From Moritella sp. 24 (GTDB lineage Bacteria > Pseudomonadota > Gammaproteobacteria > Enterobacterales > Moritellaceae): a stretch of 64,000 nucleotides of DNA. Position 1 is the stretch's first letter. Each line of letters begins with the position of its first letter. The stretch covers positions 558,001 to 622,000 of the forward strand of contig NZ_CP056123.1 of NCBI RefSeq assembly GCF_018219155.1. The letters run 5' to 3'. The notes beneath the pieces were generated by a model. It was not told the origin of the DNA. It saw only the letters and a program-made list of their open reading frames with translations, and made no database searches. The position numbers were made by a program, and so were the translations under genes. This document shows positions 49,712-60,446 of this stretch, one piece after another.

Positions 49712-49749
49712 ATATCTACATTTAATATCTAGATGTAAAATGTAGATAT
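49712..49749. repeat. 12-bp inverted repeat between the CsrB-like RNA and srmB
   Basis: ATATCTACATTT and AAATGTAGATAT are perfect complements around 14 nt. It lies next to the srmB terminator and has no evident role. Confidence 0.5.
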
Positions 49750-49751
49750 AA

Positions 49752-49781
49752 AAAAGGCGTTAAACAAATTTAACGCCTTTT
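49752..49781 (-). terminator. Terminator of srmB
   Basis: AAAAGGCGTTAAA and TTTAACGCCTTTT form a 13-bp stem. On the minus strand it is followed by T residues. Confidence 0.85.
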
Positions 49782-49816
49782 GATTTTGCTAATTTAAATT
49801 ATCGTTCTTGGAGCGA

Positions 49817-51082
49817 CTATTTACTTTTAGACTTATTCTTCTTGATACGTTTCTTAGCTTTAAGTTTCGCTTTTGCTGATGCTTTATTTTTACCAGTTGC
49901 GGCTACTTTTGCTTTTTTCTTCGTTTTCGATACTGCAATTTTATTGTTTGGTTTCAAACCTTGAATTACACGACGTTTAATCGTTTCTTCAGTGTAACGT
50001 TCGATTTTACCAAAAATACGTAGATCATGCGCTTCAACTAATGAAATTGCTGTACCTTTTTTACCAGCACGTGCAGTACGACCAATACGGTGAACATACA
50101 CTTCAGCACTACGTGGTAAATCAAAGTTAAATACGTGACTTACATCCTGAACGTCAATACCGCGAGCGGCAACGTCAGTAGCAATCAGTACTTTTACTTT
50201 ATCGTTTTTAAATTGATTTAATGAACGAGTACGTTTTGCTTGATCCATCTCACCACGTAAATAAGCACACGGGATACCCTGAGATTGTAAGTAGCTAACT
50301 AAGTCAGCTAAACGTTCACGGGTTTTTACAAACACGATAGAACGAGTTGTGCTCTCATCACGTAACCAGTGCACTAGCAAAGCTTGCTTGTGTGCGTGGT
50401 CATCAACGTAATGCATGAATTGATGAATTTTTGCTTTTTCTTTACGTGAAGGATTCGCTGTAAATTCAGCTGGCTCTTTCAATAGTTCTTCAGCAAAACG
50501 CTCAATACCACGACCTTCTAGGGTTGCAGAAAATAGCATTGTTTGTTGACGACGAGTCATTTCATCAGTGATTTTTTTCACGTCTTCATAGAAGCCCATA
50601 TCTAACATACGGTCGGCTTCGTCTAAGATTAGTACTTCAACGGCTGCACATTCAAATGCATCACGACGGATGTATTCTAGTAAGCGACCTGGTGTAGCAA
50701 TGACAATATCAAGGCTATTTTTTAGTACTTCAGCGTGTAGTGCGTAATCAACACCACCCGTTACCATCGATACTTTATGATCAGTATAGGCAGCTAGCAT
50801 TTTAGCTTGTTGGAATACTTGACTCGCGAGTTCTCGCGTTGGCGTCAAAATCAGTACTCGTCCAGGACCTAATTCACGACGTGGAAAGTCAAGCAGATGC
50901 TGAACAGCTGGTAATAAAAACGCCAGCGTTTTACCTGTACCTGTCGGTGCAGATGCAAGGATATCTCTACCTTCCATGGCAGTTGGCAATACTTGCTGTT
51001 GAATCAATGTTGGTTGAACAAGATTATTATCAGTAAGTGCTGCAATTAATTCAGGGTCTAGATCGAGACTTTCGAAGTCCAT
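49817..51082 (-). CDS. srmB: DEAD-box RNA helicase SrmB
   Basis: ATP-dependent RNA helicase that aids 50S ribosome assembly. The 421-aa protein has motif I APTGTGKT at 45-52, LDEADRMLDMGF, SATLEG and HRIGRTARAG. A lysine-rich C-terminal tail suits RNA binding. The DFPRRELGP and EGRGIERFAEELL segments match SrmB better than other DEAD proteins. It lies close to trmN6, as in enterobacteria and vibrios. Confidence 0.93.
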   Translation of the reverse strand: MDFESLDLDPELIAALTDNNLVQPTLIQQQVLPTAMEGRDILASAPTGTGKTLAFLLPAVQHLLDFPRRELGPGRVLILTPTRELASQVFQQAKMLAAYTDHKVSMVTGGVDYALHAEVLKNSLDIVIATPGRLLEYIRRDAFECAAVEVLILDEADRMLDMGFYEDVKKITDEMTRRQQTMLFSATLEGRGIERFAEELLKEPAEFTANPSRKEKAKIHQFMHYVDDHAHKQALLVHWLRDESTTRSIVFVKTRERLADLVSYLQSQGIPCAYLRGEMDQAKRTRSLNQFKNDKVKVLIATDVAARGIDVQDVSHVFNFDLPRSAEVYVHRIGRTARAGKKGTAISLVEAHDLRIFGKIERYTEETIKRRVIQGLKPNNKIAVSKTKKKAKVAATGKNKASAKAKLKAKKRIKKNKSKSK

Positions 51083-51313
51083 AAAACACCGTATAACAAG
51101 AGGTTAAAAAGGAAGATGAAGTTATCATTTACAATATTGGAACAATGACACGTCAAATTTTTGATCGTTAATCAGCCATTATGGCAGATATGGAGGCTTG
51201 AGGGTATTTGTTTTCTACTCTAGCGTTTAAATAATTGTTATTATAATACTGTTTATTTTTCTTTTTAAGTAAGTTAACCCGTGCTTTAGGTTAATCATGT
51301 CTATTATTGAATA

Positions 51314-52372
51314 TTGCCTACTTACTTGTTGGTATTATTCATTGGCCTGATATTTTCATTGGTGCTATCTTACTCTATATTAATTACATTTAAGGTGTTC
51401 AGATTGATTTTCTCACTTGGTATCCCTCGGCTAGTTGCATTATCTTCTATTGTGCTATTTTCTGTTTTATCTATTCCGATTCATGCCGCTGATGATAAAT
51501 ACTATTCTGAAAATGACGATAAAATTTCCAACAAAGGTTACTGGGGTAAACAGCGTGGACATCTTGGCGGTGAAGAGCAGCGAAAGCCAAAACCTGTTGT
51601 AGAAGAGCCAGAAGAACCTGCATTTGAACCCTTTCTATTTCCTGAACCTCTTTATTCTAATATTAGCTTTGGCTTACAGTTACACAGTAACTATGAAGAC
51701 TATGATAGACATGGTACTTCTTTAGCTAATAATCCTGGTATAGATTACGTTGTCGATAATGTTTTTACCGATGATCTCGTTTGGCAAGCAAATGTAGATT
51801 ACAAAAATGATGATGTGTTAATTTCTAACGGCATTGGTGTATTACCTGAAGATAGCCTTATCGGTGTGGGTGTTAACGCATTTTGGGACGTAGAATTAAA
51901 CTCGGGAAATCATCGTTTATCGGTGGGTGCTAAATATGATGATCCGAATTATATCTTCAATCTGTCATCGAATATTTATTTTCCATTATCAGGTAAAGGC
52001 AGTGAAGATGACTTAGTTAACAGTATGGATATTCGTGCTGAAGGGGCAATTACTCCCACTTTACAATTCCATAGTTCGTTTGAATACTTTTTTGGTGATG
52101 ATATTCAAGTGACTGAGGATTATGACCCAACGAATAATAGTAATAAATTGACTGCGGGGCTTGATTACACGCCAATCCCATTATTACAATTTGGTGTTGA
52201 AGCGACAAAAGTGAAAGATCATGAAGTTGGCTATGGTGTCTACCTTTACTTCAATTATGATCCGTGGCGTCCATTTAATGAACAGCTCGAACTTATTTTA
52301 GATAGTGATTTTTCTATGCATCAAATGATTCCATTCTCGCGTTCTAAAGTACTTCCGCGTACTGGAAACTAG
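51314..52372 (+). CDS. Standalone inverse-autotransporter beta-barrel protein
   Basis: A 352-aa outer-membrane protein candidate. A signal sequence ends near IPIHAADD, then a proline/glutamate-rich stretch, then a region resembling the invasin/intimin beta-domain (GVGVNAFWDVELNSGNHRLSVGAKYDD; GVYLYFNYDPWRPFNEQL). There is no passenger: the protein stops just after the barrel-like region, like E. coli YchO. The start is uncertain. The TTG used here gives a hydrophobic segment before the signal peptide. A GTG 81 bp later, just after AAGG, would give a normal signal peptide. It is inserted between srmB and trmN6. Confidence 0.7.
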   Translation: MPTYLLVLFIGLIFSLVLSYSILITFKVFRLIFSLGIPRLVALSSIVLFSVLSIPIHAADDKYYSENDDKISNKGYWGKQRGHLGGEEQRKPKPVVEEPEEPAFEPFLFPEPLYSNISFGLQLHSNYEDYDRHGTSLANNPGIDYVVDNVFTDDLVWQANVDYKNDDVLISNGIGVLPEDSLIGVGVNAFWDVELNSGNHRLSVGAKYDDPNYIFNLSSNIYFPLSGKGSEDDLVNSMDIRAEGAITPTLQFHSSFEYFFGDDIQVTEDYDPTNNSNKLTAGLDYTPIPLLQFGVEATKVKDHEVGYGVYLYFNYDPWRPFNEQLELILDSDFSMHQMIPFSRSKVLPRTGN

Positions 52373-52422
52373 TGTAAAGTACCCGTCATCGTTATACGCG
52401 CAGATAAAGTGTGGGGAACACA

Positions 52423-53166
52423 GTGACAAATAAAAATGACGGGTTTAGCTTCAAGCAATTTCATGTTTCACATGCTGATTGTGCGATGAAAGTCGGCACT
52501 GATGGTATTTTACTCGGTGGCTGGACTAAGGTAAACATGCCATCATCAGTGCCATTGAAAGCACTTGATATTGGCACTGGTTCGGGCCTTATCAGCTTGA
52601 TGTTAGCCCAACGTTGCGAAGGCAATATACAAGCAGTCGCAATTGATATCGATGAGTCTGCATGTCAGCAAGCTAAACGCAATGTAGATAACTCACCATG
52701 GCCTTCATTAATTACAGTTAAACATGTTGCGTTGCAGGCTTTCACTCAGGAATATAAAGTAGAAGCTGCTAAATTTGATCTTATTGTTTCTAACCCTCCT
52801 TATTTTGTTCACGGCCAATATTTTGCTGATGACGCCCGTAAAACGGCGAGACATACAGGCAGTTTAACCCACCAAGAATTGGTTAGTTGTGCGCTAGAGT
52901 TATTAGCACCTAATGGTCGTATTGCGCTTGTATTGCCTTATGATTCAGGTTGTGAACTTGTTACTTATTGCCAACAATTGGGTAATTTACAAATAAGTTG
53001 CCTAAATATAAAAACCACGCCTACAAAGCCTTACAAACGCATGCTAATGAGTATCAGTCGTGGTAATTCTACACTGGAAGAACAGTCGCTTACTGTTCAT
53101 AATCCCGACGGTAGCTACTCGAATGATTATCAATTAATCACTAAAGATTTTTATTTAAACATGTAG
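52423..53166 (+). CDS. trmN6: tRNA1(Val) A37 N6-methyltransferase
   Basis: SAM-dependent methyltransferase (YfiC) that modifies A37 of tRNA-Val. The 247-aa protein has SAM motif LDIGTGSGLISLM and the catalytic NPPYF at 124-128. The GTG start giving MTNKNDGFSF has GGGGA just upstream and matches E. coli length. A GTG four codons earlier is also possible. Confidence 0.92.
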   Translation: MTNKNDGFSFKQFHVSHADCAMKVGTDGILLGGWTKVNMPSSVPLKALDIGTGSGLISLMLAQRCEGNIQAVAIDIDESACQQAKRNVDNSPWPSLITVKHVALQAFTQEYKVEAAKFDLIVSNPPYFVHGQYFADDARKTARHTGSLTHQELVSCALELLAPNGRIALVLPYDSGCELVTYCQQLGNLQISCLNIKTTPTKPYKRMLMSISRGNSTLEEQSLTVHNPDGSYSNDYQLITKDFYLNM

Positions 53167-53381
53167 TTTCATTATATCTAGGTCGGATTTACGCTTGCAC
53201 TTAATTACCAGATTGTTAGTATCAATCATTAACGGGTGAGTGGCTAATACAAAATTCTTCAAAAGAATATAATTATAATACTTTGTGCTACACCGGCTGG
53301 GGGAGTTGATTTCTCCATGCTTACTTCACGGAAGAAGTTGATAAATGAACACACAACAATATCTAAGCAGAGAGTATATTA

Positions 53382-54707
53382 ATGACTATAAAGTTAAAAA
53401 CAGCTGATGTTTTAGCCATCGGTTTTATGACATTTGCCTTCTTTTTGGGCGCTGGTAATATCATTTTTCCACCTTTAGCAGGTAACCTTGCTGGGCAATC
53501 ATTTATGCCTGCAATGTTTGGTTTCCTTGTCACTGCTGTAGGTTTGCCACTGATTACGATAATTGCAGTCGCGAAAGCGGGTGGTGGTTTAATTACCATG
53601 ACACGTTTTTTACCTGCAATGGCTGCAACTGCAATTGCTGTGGCGATTTATGTCATTATAGGTCCTGCGTTTGCAGCGCCAAGAACGAGCCTTGTTGCTT
53701 ATGAGATGGGTATTAAACCTTTCCTAGGTGATGCGGCTAATGATACAACATTAGCGTTGTATTCTATTACGTTCTTCATTATCACTGCTTACTTCTCACT
53801 GAGCCAAGGTAAGTTAATTGATAATATCGGTAAGATTTTAACTCCGGCATTAATTGCATTATTAACTGTTTTAGCTATTGCGGTATTTATCATGCCACAA
53901 GGTGAGATCGGTCTTGCACGTGAAGCGTATATCGAGAGCCCATTTACTAAAGGTTTCCTTGAAGGTTATAACACCATGGATACGTTTGCGTCGTTAATGT
54001 TTGGTATGTTGATTATCAACGTACTTAAAAGCAAAGGCGTAACGGATAAAGAAGGTCAATTTAAGTATTTAGTGATGGCTGGTTCTATCGCTGCTGCTGG
54101 TCTTGCATTTGTTTATATTTCACTGTTCTATTTAGGTGCGACGAGCCAATCTCTTATTGCCGTTGGTGCTGACGTTAATGGTGCTATGATCTTAGCAACT
54201 TATGTTCAAGCGTTATTTGGTATGCCTGGTCAATACATTCTGGCTGCAGTAGTGACATTAGCGTGTTTAACTACGGCTGTAGGCCTAGCAAGTGCGGTTG
54301 CAGAGTTCTTCCACGAATTAAAGCCACAATGGTCATACAAAATGTTAGTTATCATTAACTGCATCGTGTGCGCGATTGTTGCGAATGTTGGTTTATCACA
54401 ACTGATCAGTATTTCTGTACCGGTATTATTTGCTGTATATCCACTTGCGATTGCGATTGTTGCGCTTATCTTATTGCAAGAGCGTTTCCCTAATCCACAG
54501 TTTGCATTCCGTTTAGTGATGGTTGTTGCATTCATGTTTGGTGTATTAGATGGCATGAAGGTAGCAGGCTTGGCAATGAGCGGTTTTGAATTTTTACCAC
54601 TATTTGATCAAGGTTTAGCTTGGGTATTACCTACAACTCTTGCTATCATAGTGTCGATTTTTGTAATGCGCCCACAAACAAGTGTGAATACAGCGACTGC
54701 AAAATAG
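53382..54707 (+). CDS. brnQ: Branched-chain amino acid transport system II carrier
   Basis: A 441-aa LIVCS-family sodium-coupled leucine/isoleucine/valine importer. About 12 hydrophobic segments are seen. The family N-terminus FMTFAFFLGAGNIIFPPLAG is intact. It is monocistronic, with its own terminator downstream. Confidence 0.93.
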   Translation: MTIKLKTADVLAIGFMTFAFFLGAGNIIFPPLAGNLAGQSFMPAMFGFLVTAVGLPLITIIAVAKAGGGLITMTRFLPAMAATAIAVAIYVIIGPAFAAPRTSLVAYEMGIKPFLGDAANDTTLALYSITFFIITAYFSLSQGKLIDNIGKILTPALIALLTVLAIAVFIMPQGEIGLAREAYIESPFTKGFLEGYNTMDTFASLMFGMLIINVLKSKGVTDKEGQFKYLVMAGSIAAAGLAFVYISLFYLGATSQSLIAVGADVNGAMILATYVQALFGMPGQYILAAVVTLACLTTAVGLASAVAEFFHELKPQWSYKMLVIINCIVCAIVANVGLSQLISISVPVLFAVYPLAIAIVALILLQERFPNPQFAFRLVMVVAFMFGVLDGMKVAGLAMSGFEFLPLFDQGLAWVLPTTLAIIVSIFVMRPQTSVNTATAK

Positions 54708-54747
54708 TTTGAACATATGCTCTAAATGAGATTTGGTTAGGCTAATT

Positions 54748-54778
54748 AAAAATCCGTTCCTGAGAGAGCGGATTTTTT
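54748..54778 (+). terminator. Terminator of brnQ
   Basis: AAAAATCCG and CGGATTTTT flank a 12-nt loop, with T residues after. Confidence 0.75.
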
Positions 54779-54829
54779 ATGATTTTTTTTTGGTGCTTAC
54801 GTTTAGTCGCACTATAATGAGGTGGTTTG

Positions 54830-55012
54830 ATGGGTAATGAACTGTGGTTAGCATTAGCGATTGTATTTATCATCGAAGGTATAATGCCGATGTTGGTACC
54901 TAAACAGTGGCAGCAAATGCTTACTATCATTAGCCAACAACCTGCTGACAAAGTACGTAAATATGCTGGTTGCTTAGTTGTAACTGGCACCATATTATTG
55001 TTTATGTTGTAA
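54830..55012 (+). CDS. yjeT: DUF2065 small membrane protein
   Basis: A 60-aa protein with two hydrophobic helices, starting MGNELWLALAIVFIIEG, with GAGG 7 nt before the ATG. It matches YjeT/DUF2065, which lies between hflC and purA in E. coli. Only the yjeT-purA part of that order is present here, without hflXKC. Function is unknown. Confidence 0.85.
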   Translation: MGNELWLALAIVFIIEGIMPMLVPKQWQQMLTIISQQPADKVRKYAGCLVVTGTILLFML

Positions 55013-55014
55013 TT

Positions 55015-55053
55015 TTTTTGTACAGCAGAACAAATTTTTGTACAGCAGAACAA
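55015..55053. promoter_or_regulatory. Tandem 19-bp repeat upstream of purA
   Basis: TTTTTGTACAGCAGAACAA occurs twice with a period of 20 bp. Each copy contains an imperfect dyad TTGTAC-AGCA-GAACAA. Two like-phased dyads about two helical turns apart suggest a dimeric regulator site. It does not match the PurR box. Confidence 0.5.
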
Positions 55054-55123
55054 TAAGTAAAGTTATATTTTCCGATTTTAATGAGATTGATATCAAATTT
55101 TTTAAACATTTTGATTTAAATTT

Positions 55124-56461
<1,338 letters not shown>

Positions 56462-56486
56462 GTCTGTCTGGTTAAACTGATAAATA

Positions 56487-56511
56487 AAAGGTCGCTGTTG
56501 CGGCCTTTTTT
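56487..56511 (+). terminator. Terminator of purA
   Basis: Stem AAGGTCGC with GCGGCCTT (one G-T pair), followed by T residues. Confidence 0.85.
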
Positions 56512-56611
56512 ATACCTGAATTTATTAACGTTAGCGGCATGATGATTTAGTTATTTTTATGAGCTAATGATTTTACGGTCGGATAAGTTTAGTTTTTTGA
56601 ATTTTAGATAC

Positions 56612-56645
56612 AAAAAAGCCGCATGATAATTCATGCGGCTTTTTA
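56612..56645. terminator. Bidirectional terminator before ispB
   Basis: AAAAAGCCGCATGA and TCATGCGGCTTTTT form a 14-bp stem with a 4-nt loop. Confidence 0.88.
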
Positions 56646-56703
56646 GTATCTAAACTGATTACTTCCAGATTAACTTTGTTTCTTCGCGTTAATAATGGGT
56701 GTG

Positions 56704-57675
56704 TTAATTATTTCTGTTTGCTGCAATATAGGCCAATGAGATAAGCGCTTGCTTGTATTCTGATTCAGGTAGTACAGCAATTGATTTAACGGCTAATTCA
56801 GCTTCTTGTTGTGCTTTATCAAAGCAATAGTTAAGAGAACCGTTACGCTCAAGAATAGCCAGAATTTCATCAAGGTTATCCATGCCATTCATTTTTTCGA
56901 TAGCTTCTCGTATCATCAATGCTTCTTGCTCAGTACCATTTTGCATTGCATGAATAAGCGGTAATGTTGGTTTGCCTTCTGCAAGGTCGTCACCGACATT
57001 TTTACCCATTTCTTGTGCATCGGCAGTGTAGTCCATCACATCATCGATAAGTTGGAATGCAGCACCTAAATGTACACCATAATCAATCATCGCTTGTTCG
57101 ATGTCTGCTGGCTGATCTGAGATAACCGCTGCAAGCTGAGTCGCCGCTTCAAATAGCTTGGCTGTTTTGTAGTAGATGACATCCATATAACGTTTTTCGT
57201 CAGTGTCTGCGTCATTACAATTCATTAGTTGTAATACTTCACCTTCAGCAATCACATTGGTTGCATCAGATAAAATATCGATAATTCTACTGTTTTGAAG
57301 TTTCGCCATCATTTGGAAAGAGCGAGAGTATAGGAAGTCACCAACTAATACACTTGCGGCATTGCCAAATGCAGCATTCGCAGTTTCACGACCACGACGC
57401 ATATCTGATTCATCAACGACGTCATCATGCAGTAATGTAGAAGTATGAATAAATTCGATGATAGCAGCTACATCAACATGCTGTTGCCCCTGATAACCTA
57501 ATGCGCGAGCACTTAACGTTGCGATTAGTGGACGAATGCGCTTACCGCCACCATTTACAATGTAATAACCCACTTGATTTACGAGGGCAACATCCGATTG
57601 CAGTCGATCTAAAATGAGTTCATTGACAGCGTCCATATCTTGTTTCGATAACGCTTGAATGGCTTTTATGTCCAT
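56704..57675 (-). CDS. ispB: Octaprenyl diphosphate synthase
   Basis: Builds the polyprenyl side chain of quinones. The 323-aa protein has the first aspartate-rich motif DDVVD (D84, D85, D88) and the second LIDDVMDY. Chain length is assumed to be C40 by synteny. It is divergent from rplU, a conserved arrangement. Confidence 0.95.
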   Translation of the reverse strand: MDIKAIQALSKQDMDAVNELILDRLQSDVALVNQVGYYIVNGGGKRIRPLIATLSARALGYQGQQHVDVAAIIEFIHTSTLLHDDVVDESDMRRGRETANAAFGNAASVLVGDFLYSRSFQMMAKLQNSRIIDILSDATNVIAEGEVLQLMNCNDADTDEKRYMDVIYYKTAKLFEAATQLAAVISDQPADIEQAMIDYGVHLGAAFQLIDDVMDYTADAQEMGKNVGDDLAEGKPTLPLIHAMQNGTEQEALMIREAIEKMNGMDNLDEILAILERNGSLNYCFDKAQQEAELAVKSIAVLPESEYKQALISLAYIAANRNN

Positions 57676-57888
57676 GTGTAATAAGTTCCGTGCTTTTATA
57701 GTTGTATGACGACTTTAAACACTATCAATACTTATATAGAACCGTAACTCTATTTTGGTAGTGTCTGGTAAGGTAAAATCCTCGTCAAATTTATGTCGTA
57801 ATTGTACACTAAATTATAATTGCCGAAAGGATTAAGCGACAGGGATGCACTAGTTTCTAGCTTATTTATATTTATTTTGAAAATGCGC

Positions 57889-57917
57889 TTGCCTAACCGG
57901 GAAGTTTTGAGTAGAAT
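57889..57917 (+). promoter_or_regulatory. rplU promoter
   Basis: TTGCCT and TAGAAT are spaced by 17 bp and followed by a GC-rich TCGCGCC discriminator, as expected for a growth-rate-controlled ribosomal protein promoter. The rest of the 316-bp gap to ispB holds no gene. Confidence 0.7.
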
Positions 57918-57945
57918 TCGCGCCATTGTTATAAATTATTATGAC

Positions 57946-57973
57946 GTGTCGCTGCCTAAGGCAAGTTGGACAC
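57946..57973 (+). promoter_or_regulatory. Hairpin in the rplU leader
   Basis: GTGTC pairs with GACAC, with an inner TGCC/GGCA stem, ending 6 nt before the Shine-Dalgarno. It may take part in control of L21 synthesis. Confidence 0.45.
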
Positions 57974-57991
57974 GGATCGGAGTCAGAAAAC

Positions 57992-58300
57992 ATGTACGCT
58001 GTTTTCCTTAGCGGTGGTAAACAACACCGTGTTGCTGAAGGTCAAACTCTTCGTCTAGAACTTCTAGACGTTGAAGCTGGTTCAAGCATCGAATTTAACG
58101 AAGTATTAATGGTAGCTAACGGCGAGAATATCGAAGTTGGCGCACCTTACCTTGAAGGTAAGAAAATCACTGCTGAAGTGGTATCTCATGGTCGTGCGGA
58201 CAAGGTTAAAATCCTTAAGTTCCGTCGTCGTAAGCACTCTCGTAAACAGATGGGTCACCGTCAATGGTTTACAGAAGTTAAGATTACTAAAATCGCTTAA
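57992..58300 (+). CDS. rplU: 50S ribosomal protein L21
   Basis: A 102-aa protein starting [17 protein letters not shown], with GGAG 9 nt upstream. The C-terminal [16 protein letters not shown] is the L21 signature. It is cotranscribed with rpmA 16 bp downstream. Confidence 0.98.
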   Translation: MYAVFLSGGKQHRVAEGQTLRLELLDVEAGSSIEFNEVLMVANGENIEVGAPYLEGKKITAEVVSHGRADKVKILKFRRRKHSRKQMGHRQWFTEVKITKIA

Positions 58301-58316
58301 TTAGGAGTACTAAAAG

Positions 58317-58574
58317 ATGGCACATAAAAAAGCTGGTGGTAGTACCAACAACGGTCGTGATTCAGAAAGTAAACGCTTAGGTGTTAAGCGCTTTGGTGGT
58401 GAATCAGTTCTTGCGGGTAACATTCTAGTTCGTCAACGTGGTACTAAATTCCACGCTGGTACAAACGTAGGTTGTGGTCGTGACCACACTCTATTCGCTA
58501 AAGCTAGCGGTAAAGTGCAGTTCGAAGTTAAAGGACCACAAAACCGTAAGTTCATTAGCATTGTAGCTGAATAA
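58317..58574 (+). CDS. rpmA: 50S ribosomal protein L27
   Basis: An 85-aa protein starting [16 protein letters not shown], the usual N-terminus that reaches the peptidyl transferase centre. It follows rplU and ends at a strong terminator. Confidence 0.98.
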   Translation: MAHKKAGGSTNNGRDSESKRLGVKRFGGESVLAGNILVRQRGTKFHAGTNVGCGRDHTLFAKASGKVQFEVKGPQNRKFISIVAE

Positions 58575-58597
58575 TTTCAGTACAAACTAAGAATTTT

Positions 58598-58627
58598 AAA
58601 ACCCCGCCTATATGGCGGGGTTTTTTT
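58598..58627 (+). terminator. Terminator of rplU-rpmA
   Basis: AAACCCCGCC and GGCGGGGTTT around TATAT, followed by T residues. Confidence 0.92.
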
Positions 58628-58744
58628 ATTGCTAAAATTAATATTAGTAATAAAAGATAATAAAATAGTAAACATTGAGAGAGATTATTGGCCCATACAA
58701 GCTGGTTAAGCTTGCTTAGTCATTAGACTCCATTAAAAGTTGAT

Positions 58745-60032
<1,288 letters not shown>

Positions 60033-60069
60033 TCATACTAAGACATTGATCTTATAAGATTTTACATTG

Positions 60070-60099
60070 AAAATACCAGCCTAGCGCTGGTATTTTTTT
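60070..60099 (+). terminator. Terminator of obgE
   Basis: AAATACCAGC and GCTGGTATTT, followed by T residues. Confidence 0.88.
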
Positions 60100-60214
60100 A
60101 ACTAAAATTATACTTTTAGGCACTTGCTACACTAAATGCTCTGAAATCATGGTTTTACCTAATAAGATTAGAGTTTTTTGACAAAAAACTTCCAATTTAG
60201 CTTCAATTAGCAGA

Positions 60215-60279
60215 TAATCCGGCCCGTTCATAATATGAACCAAGCAGGTAATGATTACCTATTATTTTAAATCCGGTTA
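60215..60279 (+). promoter_or_regulatory. Three-way-junction-like leader of the NCS2 permease gene
   Basis: TAAtCCGG pairs with CCGGTTA (one bulge) and encloses two hairpins, GTTCAT-AAT-ATGAAC and AGGTAA-TGA-TTACCT. A TTGACA box lies 32 bp upstream. The layout recalls a purine riboswitch, but the 3-nt loops cannot make the kissing contact of that class and its conserved junction bases are not seen. The remaining gene-free sequence (60100-60214 and 60280-60446) shows nothing else clear. Confidence 0.4.
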
Positions 60280-60446
60280 TTTAGTAATTGTCAGCTTAGA
60301 ACTTACCACTTTTCCGCTACGCGACAGCCATTTACTAAAAGCCAGTCATCTTAGTTTGTATCTATCAGTTGCATGAAAGAGCAATAAGTACAAACAGCCG
60401 CTGTTTACAGTGAGTAAGATGAACAAAGCCAAAAGTGAGTACCTTA

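Noticed and set aside
57820-58011. Short open frame upstream of rplU
   Set aside because: It overlaps the rplU promoter and leader and has no family resemblance.
60215-60279. Canonical purine riboswitch
   Set aside because: The hairpin loops are 3 nt and the conserved junction bases are not recognisable. It is kept only as an unclassified structured leader.
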